In this document: in pieces, positions 6,870 through 15,119 of the stretch
Position numbering within the stretch: the stretch's first letter is position 1
Layout: every line of letters begins with the position of its first letter
Program-made: the position numbers and the translations under genes
Assembly: GCA_964561785.1 (NCBI GenBank)
Contig: CAZLRF010000013.1
Span: forward strand, 1 to 64,000
DNA length: 64,000 nucleotides
Direction of reading: 5' to 3'
DNA from: DATBSL01 sp964561785
Lineage (GTDB): Bacteria; Acidobacteriota; Vicinamibacteria; Fen-336
Notes under the pieces: model-generated
What the model was told of the DNA's origin: nothing
Databases searched by the model: none
Seen by the model: only the letters and a program-made list of their open reading frames with translations

Positions 6870-9110
6870 CTACCACAGCTGTTCGACTCCCTCCTCAAGC
6901 AGCGAGGCGACTAAGTCCGGCTCCCCGCCTGCCAGCTCTCCAAGCACGTGAGGCCTGACTTTCTCGTCCCAGTGGTTCCGCGCATCCCACGGCGACCGCT
7001 TTCCTGGCTGATTGCTGAGTTGTTCAATGCGAGTCATGACCCCTTCGCTCACGGCCTCTCGGTAGAGTGTGAGCCACGAAACCACGACTCCTTCCGCGTA
7101 TTCATGCTCCTTCAGCCCGCTGACCAGTACCGGCGCTCGAAAAGGGAAGTCCTTGGCATCGACCTCGATCTTCCGCCACCCCCGTCCCCAGTGGTCATCA
7201 TCGAGGAACGCCCGCACGAGCCGAGCCAGCAAAGCACGTGGTGTGGGCTCGGGTGACACCGCCACCCCGAGAGTCACCTTGTGAACAAACGCATGGACGT
7301 TTGAGCGGAAGAAACTAGCGACGGCAGGCCAGAAGAGATCCCGGAAGGCAGGCTGAGGGAAGTGGAGGGCCGCGTCCGCATAGGCCGCAAGCCCGGCGTG
7401 GTCCAGGCGAGAAAGCAGCCCGTCCGGGTCCCGATACACTGGGTTTGCCGCCCGCGGAAACAGGATGGCAACCTTGGAGCTGAGGAGTTCAAGGAACTCC
7501 TCTAGCTCCTCGGGCCTCGGCAAGGCGTATGCCCACCAGTCCGCCCCGGACCAACGTTCCTTGCGTTTGGCCCAGAACGCCCCTCGCGCCGCTCCTTCCT
7601 CAAGGATGGCGTGCATGTGCGTCATCATCGCTAGGCGTCGAGATCCCTGCGCACTGGCCAGAAGATCGTCCGGCACCATTGGATCGCTTCCCGTGACCAG
7701 ATGCGTTGCTAGAGCACGTCGACCCTGGTGGCGCCTCTTCAACTCGCCACCAACCCACGCGATGTGCTTGCGTAGCTCGCCTTCGAAGAGGTGACGCACC
7801 ACCGAACTTGGGTCGATGACCTCCTGCCGCACCCTGATGACGGGGCCAGCGAGGTTCCCGTACCCGCTGTGGCACGCCCTTGCGAGGCCCCGAATGCCAC
7901 TCGCATCGAGGATCATCGTGACATCCTTGGTCTCGCTGCTGCAGCCGAGGTTCTCGTGGCAGCAACCGCTGTCCTCGGGCCCGCCGTCTACGAAGTCCGT
8001 GGTGCGAGAACTTGTGCAGAAGACCGCGGCTCCCCAGCGGATGGCCGCTTCTCGAATCGCGGCACGTGGGAGGCCGTGCCGGCCGTTACCGCTGACGAGT
8101 AGGACCCGCGGTCTGATGTGGCTGAACACCTCGTCCTTGGACGGTTCCTTCTCGATGTAGACGCGTCCACCGTGGTGGCTGGCCTTGAAGACGTCGGCTT
8201 GGAGGCCTCTCGGGTTCTTGAAGAGCAAGTACGTCCAGTTCTCTTGGTCACCCGGAAGCAGAACTCGGTGCAGACGAGAGCCTGTTCGAGCTTCGAGCCA
8301 TACTACGAGGCTCGTGTTGTTCAGCAACGAGTCGCCGAAGAACTCCGGCTCCACCTTGCTGCTGGCCGACCACTCGTCCGCGAGGCGTGCAGGATCGCCG
8401 CGAACGGCAGTCTGTTCGCGGAGACGAGGAGGAACGTGCGCCGGGTCAATCGCGGATCGAGCTAGCGCTGCCTCGAGGGCTTCAAGATCCTCGCGCGATT
8501 CCTGGGGCATCTCCGACGCGGGCTCCAGCAGCCATCCCAGGCTCGTCGGGTAGGTCGTAAGTAGCTCTGTGACGTCGTCCTGCGTCAAAAGGCGATGAAT
8601 CAAGCGTGCGGCTGGGGACAGCACGTGAAGGGTCGGGCCAAGCGAACCGGCCGGCTGCGAGGTATAGCCCTCGAGGGGGTAGCAGATCTTCGTTTGCGTC
8701 CCAAGGGACTCCTCGACAGCGCGAAGGCGCTGGATTGCAGTGGCCGCTGAAGCACCAAACAGCCAGAGGTGACGCTCGAACGCGGGAAGGCATGGCCCCC
8801 AGTACTCGCCGATGGTGACGTCGCGGCTCAGGTCGGCGAGACCTCCGACATGATCGGTATCAGCGTGGGTGGCAACTAGAAGGTCAAGCGACGTGACCCC
8901 GAGGGCCCTAAGGCGCTCCCCGAGCTGCGATGCCCCACCTCCGTCGACGAGACACCGCCAACTCTGCCCCCCGGATTGGCTCGATTCGATGAGGGTGGCG
9001 TCGCCATGCCCAACGCCGAGCGACGTCAGTCGAAGCTGCGGTTCGAGGGTCCTGGCAGAGGCTTCGTCGAGAGGCTTGGGCACGGGCCCACGATCCTTAG
9101 ATCTCGCCAC
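6870..9110 (-). CDS. ComEC/Rec2-type metallo-beta-lactamase-fold protein, 746 aa
   Basis: Metallo-hydrolase of the MBL superfamily. The metal motif THADTDHVGG is at residues 81-90, with the later KASHHGG typical of ComEC/Rec2-type MBL domains. The MBL part occupies roughly the first 390 residues; the remaining 350 match nothing I recognise and contain Trp-rich helical segments. GTG start at 9110, chosen because of an AGGAGG sequence five bases upstream. It is last in the minus-strand operon with the E2-E1-JAB gene, after the patatin gene. The substrate is unknown; nuclease, nucleotidase or peptidase are all possible for this fold. Confidence 0.8.
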   Translation of the reverse strand: MARSKDRGPVPKPLDEASARTLEPQLRLTSLGVGHGDATLIESSQSGGQSWRCLVDGGGASQLGERLRALGVTSLDLLVATHADTDHVGGLADLSRDVTIGEYWGPCLPAFERHLWLFGASAATAIQRLRAVEESLGTQTKICYPLEGYTSQPAGSLGPTLHVLSPAARLIHRLLTQDDVTELLTTYPTSLGWLLEPASEMPQESREDLEALEAALARSAIDPAHVPPRLREQTAVRGDPARLADEWSASSKVEPEFFGDSLLNNTSLVVWLEARTGSRLHRVLLPGDQENWTYLLFKNPRGLQADVFKASHHGGRVYIEKEPSKDEVFSHIRPRVLLVSGNGRHGLPRAAIREAAIRWGAAVFCTSSRTTDFVDGGPEDSGCCHENLGCSSETKDVTMILDASGIRGLARACHSGYGNLAGPVIRVRQEVIDPSSVVRHLFEGELRKHIAWVGGELKRRHQGRRALATHLVTGSDPMVPDDLLASAQGSRRLAMMTHMHAILEEGAARGAFWAKRKERWSGADWWAYALPRPEELEEFLELLSSKVAILFPRAANPVYRDPDGLLSRLDHAGLAAYADAALHFPQPAFRDLFWPAVASFFRSNVHAFVHKVTLGVAVSPEPTPRALLARLVRAFLDDDHWGRGWRKIEVDAKDFPFRAPVLVSGLKEHEYAEGVVVSWLTLYREAVSEGVMTRIEQLSNQPGKRSPWDARNHWDEKVRPHVLGELAGGEPDLVASLLEEGVEQLW

Positions 9111-9221
9111 GTCGCCTCCTCTCTCCCCGCCCGTCGCTCCAAGGCGGTTGACCGGGTTTCGTAAGGTAGCCTCGGCACACGGTCCTGTCCAGCATGCGTC
9201 GTCCCATGGAGGGCAAGGGCG

Positions 9222-10787
9222 CTACAACATCGATAGCGCCAAGCGGAAGAGCAGTAAGAGAGCGGTGCCGACTGCACCAAGGAGGGTCCCGCCGGCCAAG
9301 CAGGCAGATATCGCCAGCCACCTCTTGAGGGCGTTGGTCTCGCAGCGGCCCCAGAGTCTTGCGCTCCGACCAGCCTTCCGCAGAAGCGAGGCTGTGTTTT
9401 CCGAATGCGCGTTGGCCTCTTCGATAACCTTCCGAGCCCAGATCCAGGCAGGTTTCGGATCACGGCCTCCCGAGCTCTGGCGCACGATGTCGGGCGTGCC
9501 AGTCTTGAGATAGGCGTCGGCGACGAAGTACCCCTGGGCGACCAGCAAGTCGAATACATCGGGTTCAAGTGCGTCCAAGTCAGTTCGCACACGCGCCGCC
9601 TCGTCGACCAGTACCTCAGACAGCCCGCGATCCTCGCCCGGAACATCGAATGTGTCCTCGTATTGGGCGCTCTCATTCCTGGCGACGGCGGGACTGTGGA
9701 GAAGCACCTGGGCGGTCTCAACGAATTGATGACCTCGCGGTGGCCAGCCGACAGCGGCGGCGGATTCGACCCGCGCCGCCAGCGCGAGTAGCCGCTCGGC
9801 GACCGTCGGTGCCTCCTGCGCAGCCTGCCGGATCTCTCCGGCGATTTCGCCCAGACTGAACCGAGCAGCGTTTGGGTGCATTCCGTGTGTCATCTCGTGA
9901 GCGACTTGACGCGTGGTTGCACCGAGGCGAGCGTGCATGACGTCGACGGTCTGCTGCAGTGCCTGCAGCGTGCCCGCACGCGAGAGGTCGTTCTCCGGAG
10001 GGGATGCGTTCGACAGAATGGCGTGCGTCACGCTGGCGCCCCGGAGGCCGTTAAGCCCTTCGTTGTCGTAGACACCCCCATCCACCAGGGGGAAGACCAC
10101 TTCGCCGGATGGCTTGCCGTATCGTCGCCGCCAGCGGCTGAAAGCTGTAGCAGAGCGTCCGTCGGGTCTCTGCCAGCGATCCCGATCCAGGAGATCGGCG
10201 CGCAAGTCCTCCCAACGGCTGCGAAACGGGTACGGGTCAACAAGCAGGGGGTATGCGGCGGATGCCCCGACTGCCTCTGCCACGAGGATCTCTGCCGTCT
10301 TGTCGGTTGCACCGGCGAGGTAGTCCCCTGCGCGGTCCTTGTAGAACTTCCAGGCCTTACCGGTGCGAAGGTTCGTTGCGTTGATCAATATCCAGCTCGG
10401 GAGTTCTGAAAGGCGGCTCCCCGCGAAGAGGGCACGATCTAACGCACCGACGATCATCGGCATCCGCGAAATCGACGGAAGAACAAAGGAGAGAGCGGTC
10501 CGAATCGCATGGTCAGGCCGACCGAACAGGGCTCGACCACGCAGGTTCCTCGTCAGGTGCGGGCGCATCTCGTCGATGAGCTGCTCAACCGGATAGGAGC
10601 CTGGAGTCCCGTCCCCGCGCGTTGCACACCGCAATGCGTACATTGCACCGACGATCGCGCCGCCGGAGACCGTCGAGACGACAGCGACGCGAGGCAGTAC
10701 ACCGAGCTCTTCCAGCCGCTTCAGGACGCCAAGGTGGAAGCTAGCGGCTCGAAAGCCTCCACCAGACAACGCGAGGCCGATCTTCAT
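9222..10787 (-). CDS. Patatin-like phospholipase with C-terminal membrane helix
   Basis: A 521-aa patatin-family lipid acyl hydrolase. The oxyanion loop GGGFRA is at residues 9-14, the nucleophile elbow is TVSGGA with Ser41, and the catalytic Asp lies in VDGGVYDNEG at 236, so the Ser-Asp dyad is intact. The C-terminal 25 or so residues (LAGGTLLGAVGTALLLLFRL) form a likely transmembrane helix, suggesting membrane attachment. ATG at 10787 lies one base after the stop of the upstream MBL gene. In type II CBASS a patatin effector (CapV) is encoded next to E1/E2 and JAB genes; a comparable effector role here is inference, and no cyclase gene is present. Confidence 0.85.
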   Translation of the reverse strand: MKIGLALSGGGFRAASFHLGVLKRLEELGVLPRVAVVSTVSGGAIVGAMYALRCATRGDGTPGSYPVEQLIDEMRPHLTRNLRGRALFGRPDHAIRTALSFVLPSISRMPMIVGALDRALFAGSRLSELPSWILINATNLRTGKAWKFYKDRAGDYLAGATDKTAEILVAEAVGASAAYPLLVDPYPFRSRWEDLRADLLDRDRWQRPDGRSATAFSRWRRRYGKPSGEVVFPLVDGGVYDNEGLNGLRGASVTHAILSNASPPENDLSRAGTLQALQQTVDVMHARLGATTRQVAHEMTHGMHPNAARFSLGEIAGEIRQAAQEAPTVAERLLALAARVESAAAVGWPPRGHQFVETAQVLLHSPAVARNESAQYEDTFDVPGEDRGLSEVLVDEAARVRTDLDALEPDVFDLLVAQGYFVADAYLKTGTPDIVRQSSGGRDPKPAWIWARKVIEEANAHSENTASLLRKAGRSARLWGRCETNALKRWLAISACLAGGTLLGAVGTALLLLFRLALSML

Positions 10788-10788
10788 T

Positions 10789-11676
10789 TCATGGCACAAC
10801 GACCAGGACCTGGCGCCCGTCGTGGGCAACGCGGACGTAGTCGTTGGTCTTCGTCGTGAGGACGCGCCCTTGAACCCAATCACGGCTACCGCGCCGCCAG
10901 ACCCACAAGCCTTGGCATCGCGGTTCGTACGCTTCCCGGCAGGTGTACTCGCAGCCGTGCATCTCGGACATGATGACCAAGTGCGGCGAGATGGCGTCGA
11001 GGAAGCCTGAGTACACCGTCTCCCCAACCTTGATTCCGCTGGCGCGCCCGTGGTGCGGTGCCAGCAGGACGCGGATCTCTCCGGCAGCCAACGCCGCCCT
11101 GACGTCGGCACGGCGAAGAAGGAGGCTCCAGCCTATCGGCTCGAGGTCGCCCGGGAAGATGATCGAAAGGCCGCCGTAGCGCACGCACGTCAACAAACAG
11201 AGATCATTGGTGGAGGGCTGGGCGAGTTGCGCGGGTGTGTTGCAGAAGATCTCGATTTCGACACCGCCCCAGTTCGTCGGCACAAAGGTGTCGACGGGCC
11301 CGACCGTGTCCGTGTACGTCGTGTCCAGCCAGTGATACCAGCGCTTCGCCGTGGTCGCCCTCTCCGGGTCACCACCGGGGTAGATCAGGTCAGCCGGAAT
11401 CGAGCGATTCCGATTGAAGACCCGCGGCTGGAGCAACTCGCACACCCGCTGAAGGTCGTTGATATGGTCTTGGTCCGGGTGGCTGATCACGAGCTGGTCG
11501 AGGCGGCTGCCCGGATACTGAAACGCCTCGTAGTTTCGTTTCAGGTGTTCCGCGGGTGAGAAGTCCTCGCTGCAGCCGGCGTCGAAGGCGACGGTGCGGC
11601 CGTTCGGCGTCCGGAGGAAGGCCGCACTCCCGTGCTCGACGTTCCAGACACGAAGCTCCAGCGCCCCGTTCACCAT
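10789..11676 (-). CDS. ComEC/Rec2-type MBL-fold protein, 295 aa
   Basis: Compact MBL-fold hydrolase. The metal motif SHPDQDHIND spans residues 65-74 (His66, Asp68, Asp70, His71), the second metal-ligand region is FPGDLEPIGWSLL, and the APHHGRASGIKVG motif follows. The protein is essentially the catalytic domain alone. ATG at 11676 overlaps the JAB gene stop by seven bases, so expression is coupled to the E1-JAB gene. It is one of three divergent MBL paralogs in this operon. Confidence 0.82.
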   Translation of the reverse strand: MVNGALELRVWNVEHGSAAFLRTPNGRTVAFDAGCSEDFSPAEHLKRNYEAFQYPGSRLDQLVISHPDQDHINDLQRVCELLQPRVFNRNRSIPADLIYPGGDPERATTAKRWYHWLDTTYTDTVGPVDTFVPTNWGGVEIEIFCNTPAQLAQPSTNDLCLLTCVRYGGLSIIFPGDLEPIGWSLLLRRADVRAALAAGEIRVLLAPHHGRASGIKVGETVYSGFLDAISPHLVIMSEMHGCEYTCREAYEPRCQGLWVWRRGSRDWVQGRVLTTKTNDYVRVAHDGRQVLVVVP

Positions 11677-13370
11677 TCAGGCTTGCCCTCGGCGACGGTT
11701 ACCGTGCCGTCAACGGCTGACGTTCCCACGTAAGCGCCGACTGCCGGGCCGTCGCCCGCAATGAGGACGACGCCTGGGAAGCCGTCCTTCCCCATATGGT
11801 GCGACAACCAGGCGAGGAGCGTCATGTCGTCCTTGCTGGGTCGACATGCATGGCCGGCTGGGTGGGAGTGCCACTCCCCAACGTACTGCAGCTGATGGCC
11901 GGTCCTCTGTTCCGCCCGCCTCACCTGAGCTTCGAGGCCCTCGCAGCCGCGAATGTAGGCGGTCGGCCATTCCGAGCTGTCGGGCGGCGACGGAATCGTA
12001 TCCGCGAGGTACACGATCCGCCGGTCGATGTCGAAAGCTCCCATCAGGACGCCGCCGGTCTCCCGTGGCAGGCGCTCGTCGCGGAGTTGAGCGAGCTGGC
12101 GAACCAGGATCTCGTCCGTACAGATTGTCCAATCGCCGCAGCGGTACTGGCGCGCCGGGGCCACGTTGAAACGGAGCGCCCGCACTCCCGCCTCGCCGTC
12201 TCCCGCCTGCCACACGCGGCAGGCGGCGTCGCCGGAGTCGAGGGTCTCGCGGAGGGCCCGGGTGATGAGGGCGGCATGAAGCGACGCGAGCTCCTGCGGA
12301 AGCCGCAACGAGACGTCGCGGCAGGAGCGTCCGTATCGCACACGACGCTGTGGCGGCTCCAGGTGCCGGGCCAGGGCGTCGTCCCTGAGGATCGCGCGGT
12401 AGTACTGCATCTCCACGACATCGAGGGGAATCGCGCGGGCCATGTCTTCGGCTAGGAGGACAACGTCCGATCCAGTCGGGTTGAGGAAGGCCGCGATGCG
12501 CCTTCCCGCTCCGGGAGCATCGCGCGCCAAGAAGCGCGGCACCGAGAGCGTGGCCGACATGTCCACGATGGCGTCGGCTTCACGAAGGCTCGTCTCCACG
12601 GCGTTCTTCTGATCGCCGGGCGACAACACGTCGGCGGCGATCGGCGTGAAGGCCGGAGGGTCATCCACGATGTCATTGGCGACCAGGCTCACAACCAGTG
12701 ACTTGGCCCCGCCGACGAATCGACGATCCGAGGCGTGGCGAACTAGGTTGTGCGGCAGGAGGAAGTCGTCGTCGATGACCGTCCACTTGCCGAAGGCCGA
12801 ACGAGCCGCGTTCATCAAGACCTGCGATCCGAGGGCGCCGGCGCCGATGGCGGTCAGCCGGACATCGCTGGGAGCCGAGCGCCCGCTCAGCCAAGCCGCG
12901 CTGGCACGCGAGAGCGTCTGAACTACATTGAGAAGCTCGAGGTTGACAGCTTGGCCTCGCTTGCTCGTGTCGACGGACAGGAGAAGGCCGATCTCGCCGG
13001 CCTTGATCTGCCACCTGCCGACCGCCTCGCCGATCTGGCGAATGGTGTGCTGGGTCAGGAAGGCCCAGAGGTCGACGGACTCGACTTCGCCTCCCGCTCT
13101 CCGGGTCTTGGGCACCGATACCAGCAGCAGGAGTCGTGGATCAACAGGTGCCGAGGCCTCCTTCCAACCGGGAATCTCGCCTCGAATGTGGCCGAGGATG
13201 TCGTCCCCGCCCTCGGCGAGCAGGTCGTGCAGCTCGGCGAGCGTGCCAGGTGTTCTCCGGATGGCGCCATGCTGACGAACGGCAGCCCTGAACCTGGCTG
13301 CTAGCAACGGCGGCCCCTGCCTGCGCTCCGAGCCCGACCGGGGGCTTGCGTCCTTGTGGGCGATGACCAT
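11670..13370 (-). CDS. E1 (ThiF)-JAB part of an IS-split E2-E1-JAB fusion protein
   Basis: Two domains are visible. A ThiF/E1-like adenylation domain starts around residue 170 (nucleotide loop GAGALGS at 176-182, then VIDDDFLLPHNLVRH). A C-terminal JAB/MPN isopeptidase domain has a full JAMM motif, EWHSHPAGHACRPSKDD, plus the upstream ETGGVLMG glutamate. The ATG at 13370 is an internal methionine of a longer gene: removing the IS630 element and one TA copy joins this frame to the E2 fragment at 14563 with no stop. Translation from 13370 may still give an E1-JAB protein, but without the E2 domain in cis. Confidence 0.85.
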   Translation of the reverse strand: MVIAHKDASPRSGSERRQGPPLLAARFRAAVRQHGAIRRTPGTLAELHDLLAEGGDDILGHIRGEIPGWKEASAPVDPRLLLLVSVPKTRRAGGEVESVDLWAFLTQHTIRQIGEAVGRWQIKAGEIGLLLSVDTSKRGQAVNLELLNVVQTLSRASAAWLSGRSAPSDVRLTAIGAGALGSQVLMNAARSAFGKWTVIDDDFLLPHNLVRHASDRRFVGGAKSLVVSLVANDIVDDPPAFTPIAADVLSPGDQKNAVETSLREADAIVDMSATLSVPRFLARDAPGAGRRIAAFLNPTGSDVVLLAEDMARAIPLDVVEMQYYRAILRDDALARHLEPPQRRVRYGRSCRDVSLRLPQELASLHAALITRALRETLDSGDAACRVWQAGDGEAGVRALRFNVAPARQYRCGDWTICTDEILVRQLAQLRDERLPRETGGVLMGAFDIDRRIVYLADTIPSPPDSSEWPTAYIRGCEGLEAQVRRAEQRTGHQLQYVGEWHSHPAGHACRPSKDDMTLLAWLSHHMGKDGFPGVVLIAGDGPAVGAYVGTSAVDGTVTVAEGKPEW

Positions 13371-13408
13371 CCAGCGTCCGCGTTCGTCCTGCCACGCTTC
13401 GAGCGAGA

Positions 13409-13996
13409 CTAGTGCTGTTCCAACTTGACCGGCCTAAGCGACCGGATCCGGTTGAGGGGGTGGCTGGCGTTGCCGAGGCGGGTGTGGCGGTAGCGGAGGT
13501 AGCGGTAGACGCGGCGCCGGCGCACGACGTGTTCGGCGTCGTCGGTATTGGCCACGGTGAATCGCTTCAGCGCGCCGAAATGCGCCTCGATCAGGTTCAG
13601 CCAGGAGGCCTCGGTGGGCGTGAAAACGGGACGGATCCGGAGCCTGTGTAGCAAGGCGAGGAAGCGCGGGTGATCGTGGACGTTGTGCAGGTTGTCCATG
13701 ACCACGAACAGCTGCTTGCTGGGGTAGCAGGCGCGGAGGCGGCGGAAGGCGTCGAAGAGGTCGGGCAAGCGCTTGTTCTTGCGGAAGATGCCGCTGAGGC
13801 AGTCGCGGTGCACGTCGTAGAAGCCCAGGAACTGCTCGGTTCCCTTGAGCCGGCGATAGGTGGCGCGGCGACGCAGGGGGAGGCGCTTGCGGGCCCAGGC
13901 GACGCCACCGATCGGTCGCAGTTCCAGCGGACCCCACTCGTCGAAGCAGACTACGGCCGCGCCTTTCGGACAGCGCCGATAGAGCTTCCGGATGCG
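13409..13996 (-). CDS. IS630-type transposase, C-terminal DDE part (after frameshift)
   Basis: Second half of the transposase. It carries the catalytic DDE residues: CFDEWGPLEL (first Asp), VVMDNLHNVH (second Asp) and SWLNLIEAHFG (Glu). It has no good start of its own; it is the -1 frame relative to the upstream half, entered at the A8 run at 13997-14004. Its TAG stop uses the flanking TA target duplication. Confidence 0.8.
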   Translation of the reverse strand, partial: RIRKLYRRCPKGAAVVCFDEWGPLELRPIGGVAWARKRLPLRRRATYRRLKGTEQFLGFYDVHRDCLSGIFRKNKRLPDLFDAFRRLRACYPSKQLFVVMDNLHNVHDHPRFLALLHRLRIRPVFTPTEASWLNLIEAHFGALKRFTVANTDDAEHVVRRRRVYRYLRYRHTRLGNASHPLNRIRSLRPVKLEQH

Positions 13997-14499
13997 TTTT
14001 TTTTCCGGTCGAAGTCGGGATCGTGGGAAGTCTTCCAGGTCCGGATCCGCTGTGCGGTCAGCCCCTCACGGCGCAACAGCCGTCGAACCCACTCATCGGT
14101 GACCGGCGGCAGCAGCCGGCGCTGGCGGCAGTACTCCGACAGCTTCGGCACCGACCAGTTCGTGAACGGGAGACCCCTCTCCGCGGGGCTCGAGAGCGCG
14201 ACCTCGACCAGCTCCCGTAACTGCTCAGCCCTCAGGATCGGCGGTCGCCCTCTCGGATTCGGGACCTGCTCGAACGTCTTGAAGCCGGTCTTGTTGAAGC
14301 GGCGGATCCAGTCGTACGCAACGGTGAAATGGCAACCGACACGGTCGGCCGCCTCAGTGATGCCGTGGCCCTTCAGCACCTCGCTCACGATCCTGTATCG
14401 CTGGTGGACGCGTGCCGAAAGAGACAGATCTCTGAGCTTCCCGCGCAGCAGACCCTGTTCGGCACGGCTGAGCGCCCGGAGCTGGACCGCTTTCGCCAT
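13951..14499 (-). CDS. IS630-type transposase, N-terminal helix-turn-helix part
   Basis: 182-aa frame with the helix-turn-helix regions typical of IS630 transposases (GHGITEAADRVGCHFTVAYDW, then FTNWSVPKLSEY). It runs through ...DPDFDRKK at an A8 run and would continue in the -1 frame into the DDE half. The heptamer A_AAA_AAC in the zero frame is a classic -1 slippery site, so a fused product by programmed frameshifting is likely. Confidence 0.8.
   Translation of the reverse strand: MAKAVQLRALSRAEQGLLRGKLRDLSLSARVHQRYRIVSEVLKGHGITEAADRVGCHFTVAYDWIRRFNKTGFKTFEQVPNPRGRPPILRAEQLRELVEVALSSPAERGLPFTNWSVPKLSEYCRQRRLLPPVTDEWVRRLLRREGLTAQRIRTWKTSHDPDFDRKKNASGSSIGAVRKARP
13997..14004 (-). promoter_or_regulatory. 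A8 slippery site for -1 frameshifting in transposase
   Basis: Eight T on the plus strand, so AAAAAAAA on the coding strand, read CGG AAA AAA AAC in the zero frame. A -1 slip gives AAA CGC ATC CGG and enters the DDE-encoding frame. Slippage at A-runs is known in the IS630 family. Confidence 0.65.
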
Positions 14500-14539
14500 C
14501 CCGTCCCCCTGTTCCAGGGACAGGATAGCACACTCTAGT

Positions 14540-15100
14540 CTAATTAAGTTGGAAGTCCACTAGCTGAGCCGGCCCGTCCGCATGAATGTCGAACAGCTGG
14601 TGGGGCACGACGATCGTGCCCGCGGTGTTCAGCAGCAGCGCCTCGAGCGGCTGATCCTCGCCGTGCAACTCTCCTCGAGCCGTGAGGCGGAGCCATTCGC
14701 GGAGCCTCTCGACCAGCATCGCGGGGGTCCACCGGCGCTTGAGATCGATGTAGTGCTCTTCGAAGAGGCAGAGGCTGCGGGGCCGCTCGCGTGGTCTGAG
14801 GTTCTGGTGGGGCGTGACCGGGAAGTCGACCCTGAGCGCCAACACCTCAGGGGTTCGCTGGTCTTTGCGATCGAACCCGACGGACACCCGCTCGACCCGG
14901 CGGATGTCGTGCACCGGCGCCTGCGGCACCTCGACATCGAGGTCAACGACCACGATGTCCTCGGTGTCAGTGACGCGCGACTCGACCAGCCGCGCATACG
15001 GATGACCACGCGCGAGAAACTCCGCCACGTCCCGCGCCTTGGGCATCGAGAGGCGATCGTGGCCTACAGGTTCGCCGTCAGCTTCGAGGAAGGATGCCAT
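14540..15100 (-). CDS. Prokaryotic E2-like domain (5' part of IS-split E2-E1-JAB gene)
   Basis: 186-aa reading frame whose last residues (about 7) come from the IS. The body looks like a prokaryotic E2 ubiquitin-conjugating-like domain: HQNLRPRERPRSLCLFEEHY places a likely catalytic Cys in the LCL motif, followed by a Trp-containing helix (RRWTPAMLVERLREWLRLTARGELH), as in E2 domains fused to E1 in type II CBASS Cap2 and related proteins. ATG at 15100, 19 bp after the upstream MBL gene. Sequence continues in frame into the E1-JAB part if the IS is removed. Confidence 0.72.
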   Translation of the reverse strand: MASFLEADGEPVGHDRLSMPKARDVAEFLARGHPYARLVESRVTDTEDIVVVDLDVEVPQAPVHDIRRVERVSVGFDRKDQRTPEVLALRVDFPVTPHQNLRPRERPRSLCLFEEHYIDLKRRWTPAMLVERLREWLRLTARGELHGEDQPLEALLLNTAGTIVVPHQLFDIHADGPAQLVDFQLN

Positions 15101-15119
15101 GCTGTCGTGACCGTGCCGT

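Larger units (their letters stand above)
13412..14560 (-). mobile_element. IS630-family insertion sequence
   Basis: An 1149-bp element flanked by TA on both sides (13410-13411 and 14561-14562), the target duplication of the IS630/Tc1-mariner group. Imperfect terminal inverted repeats: left GTGCTGTTCCAACTTGA, right (reverse) GTGGACTTCCAACTTAA. It encodes a transposase in two overlapping frames. It is inserted inside the E2-E1-JAB fusion gene. Confidence 0.88.
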
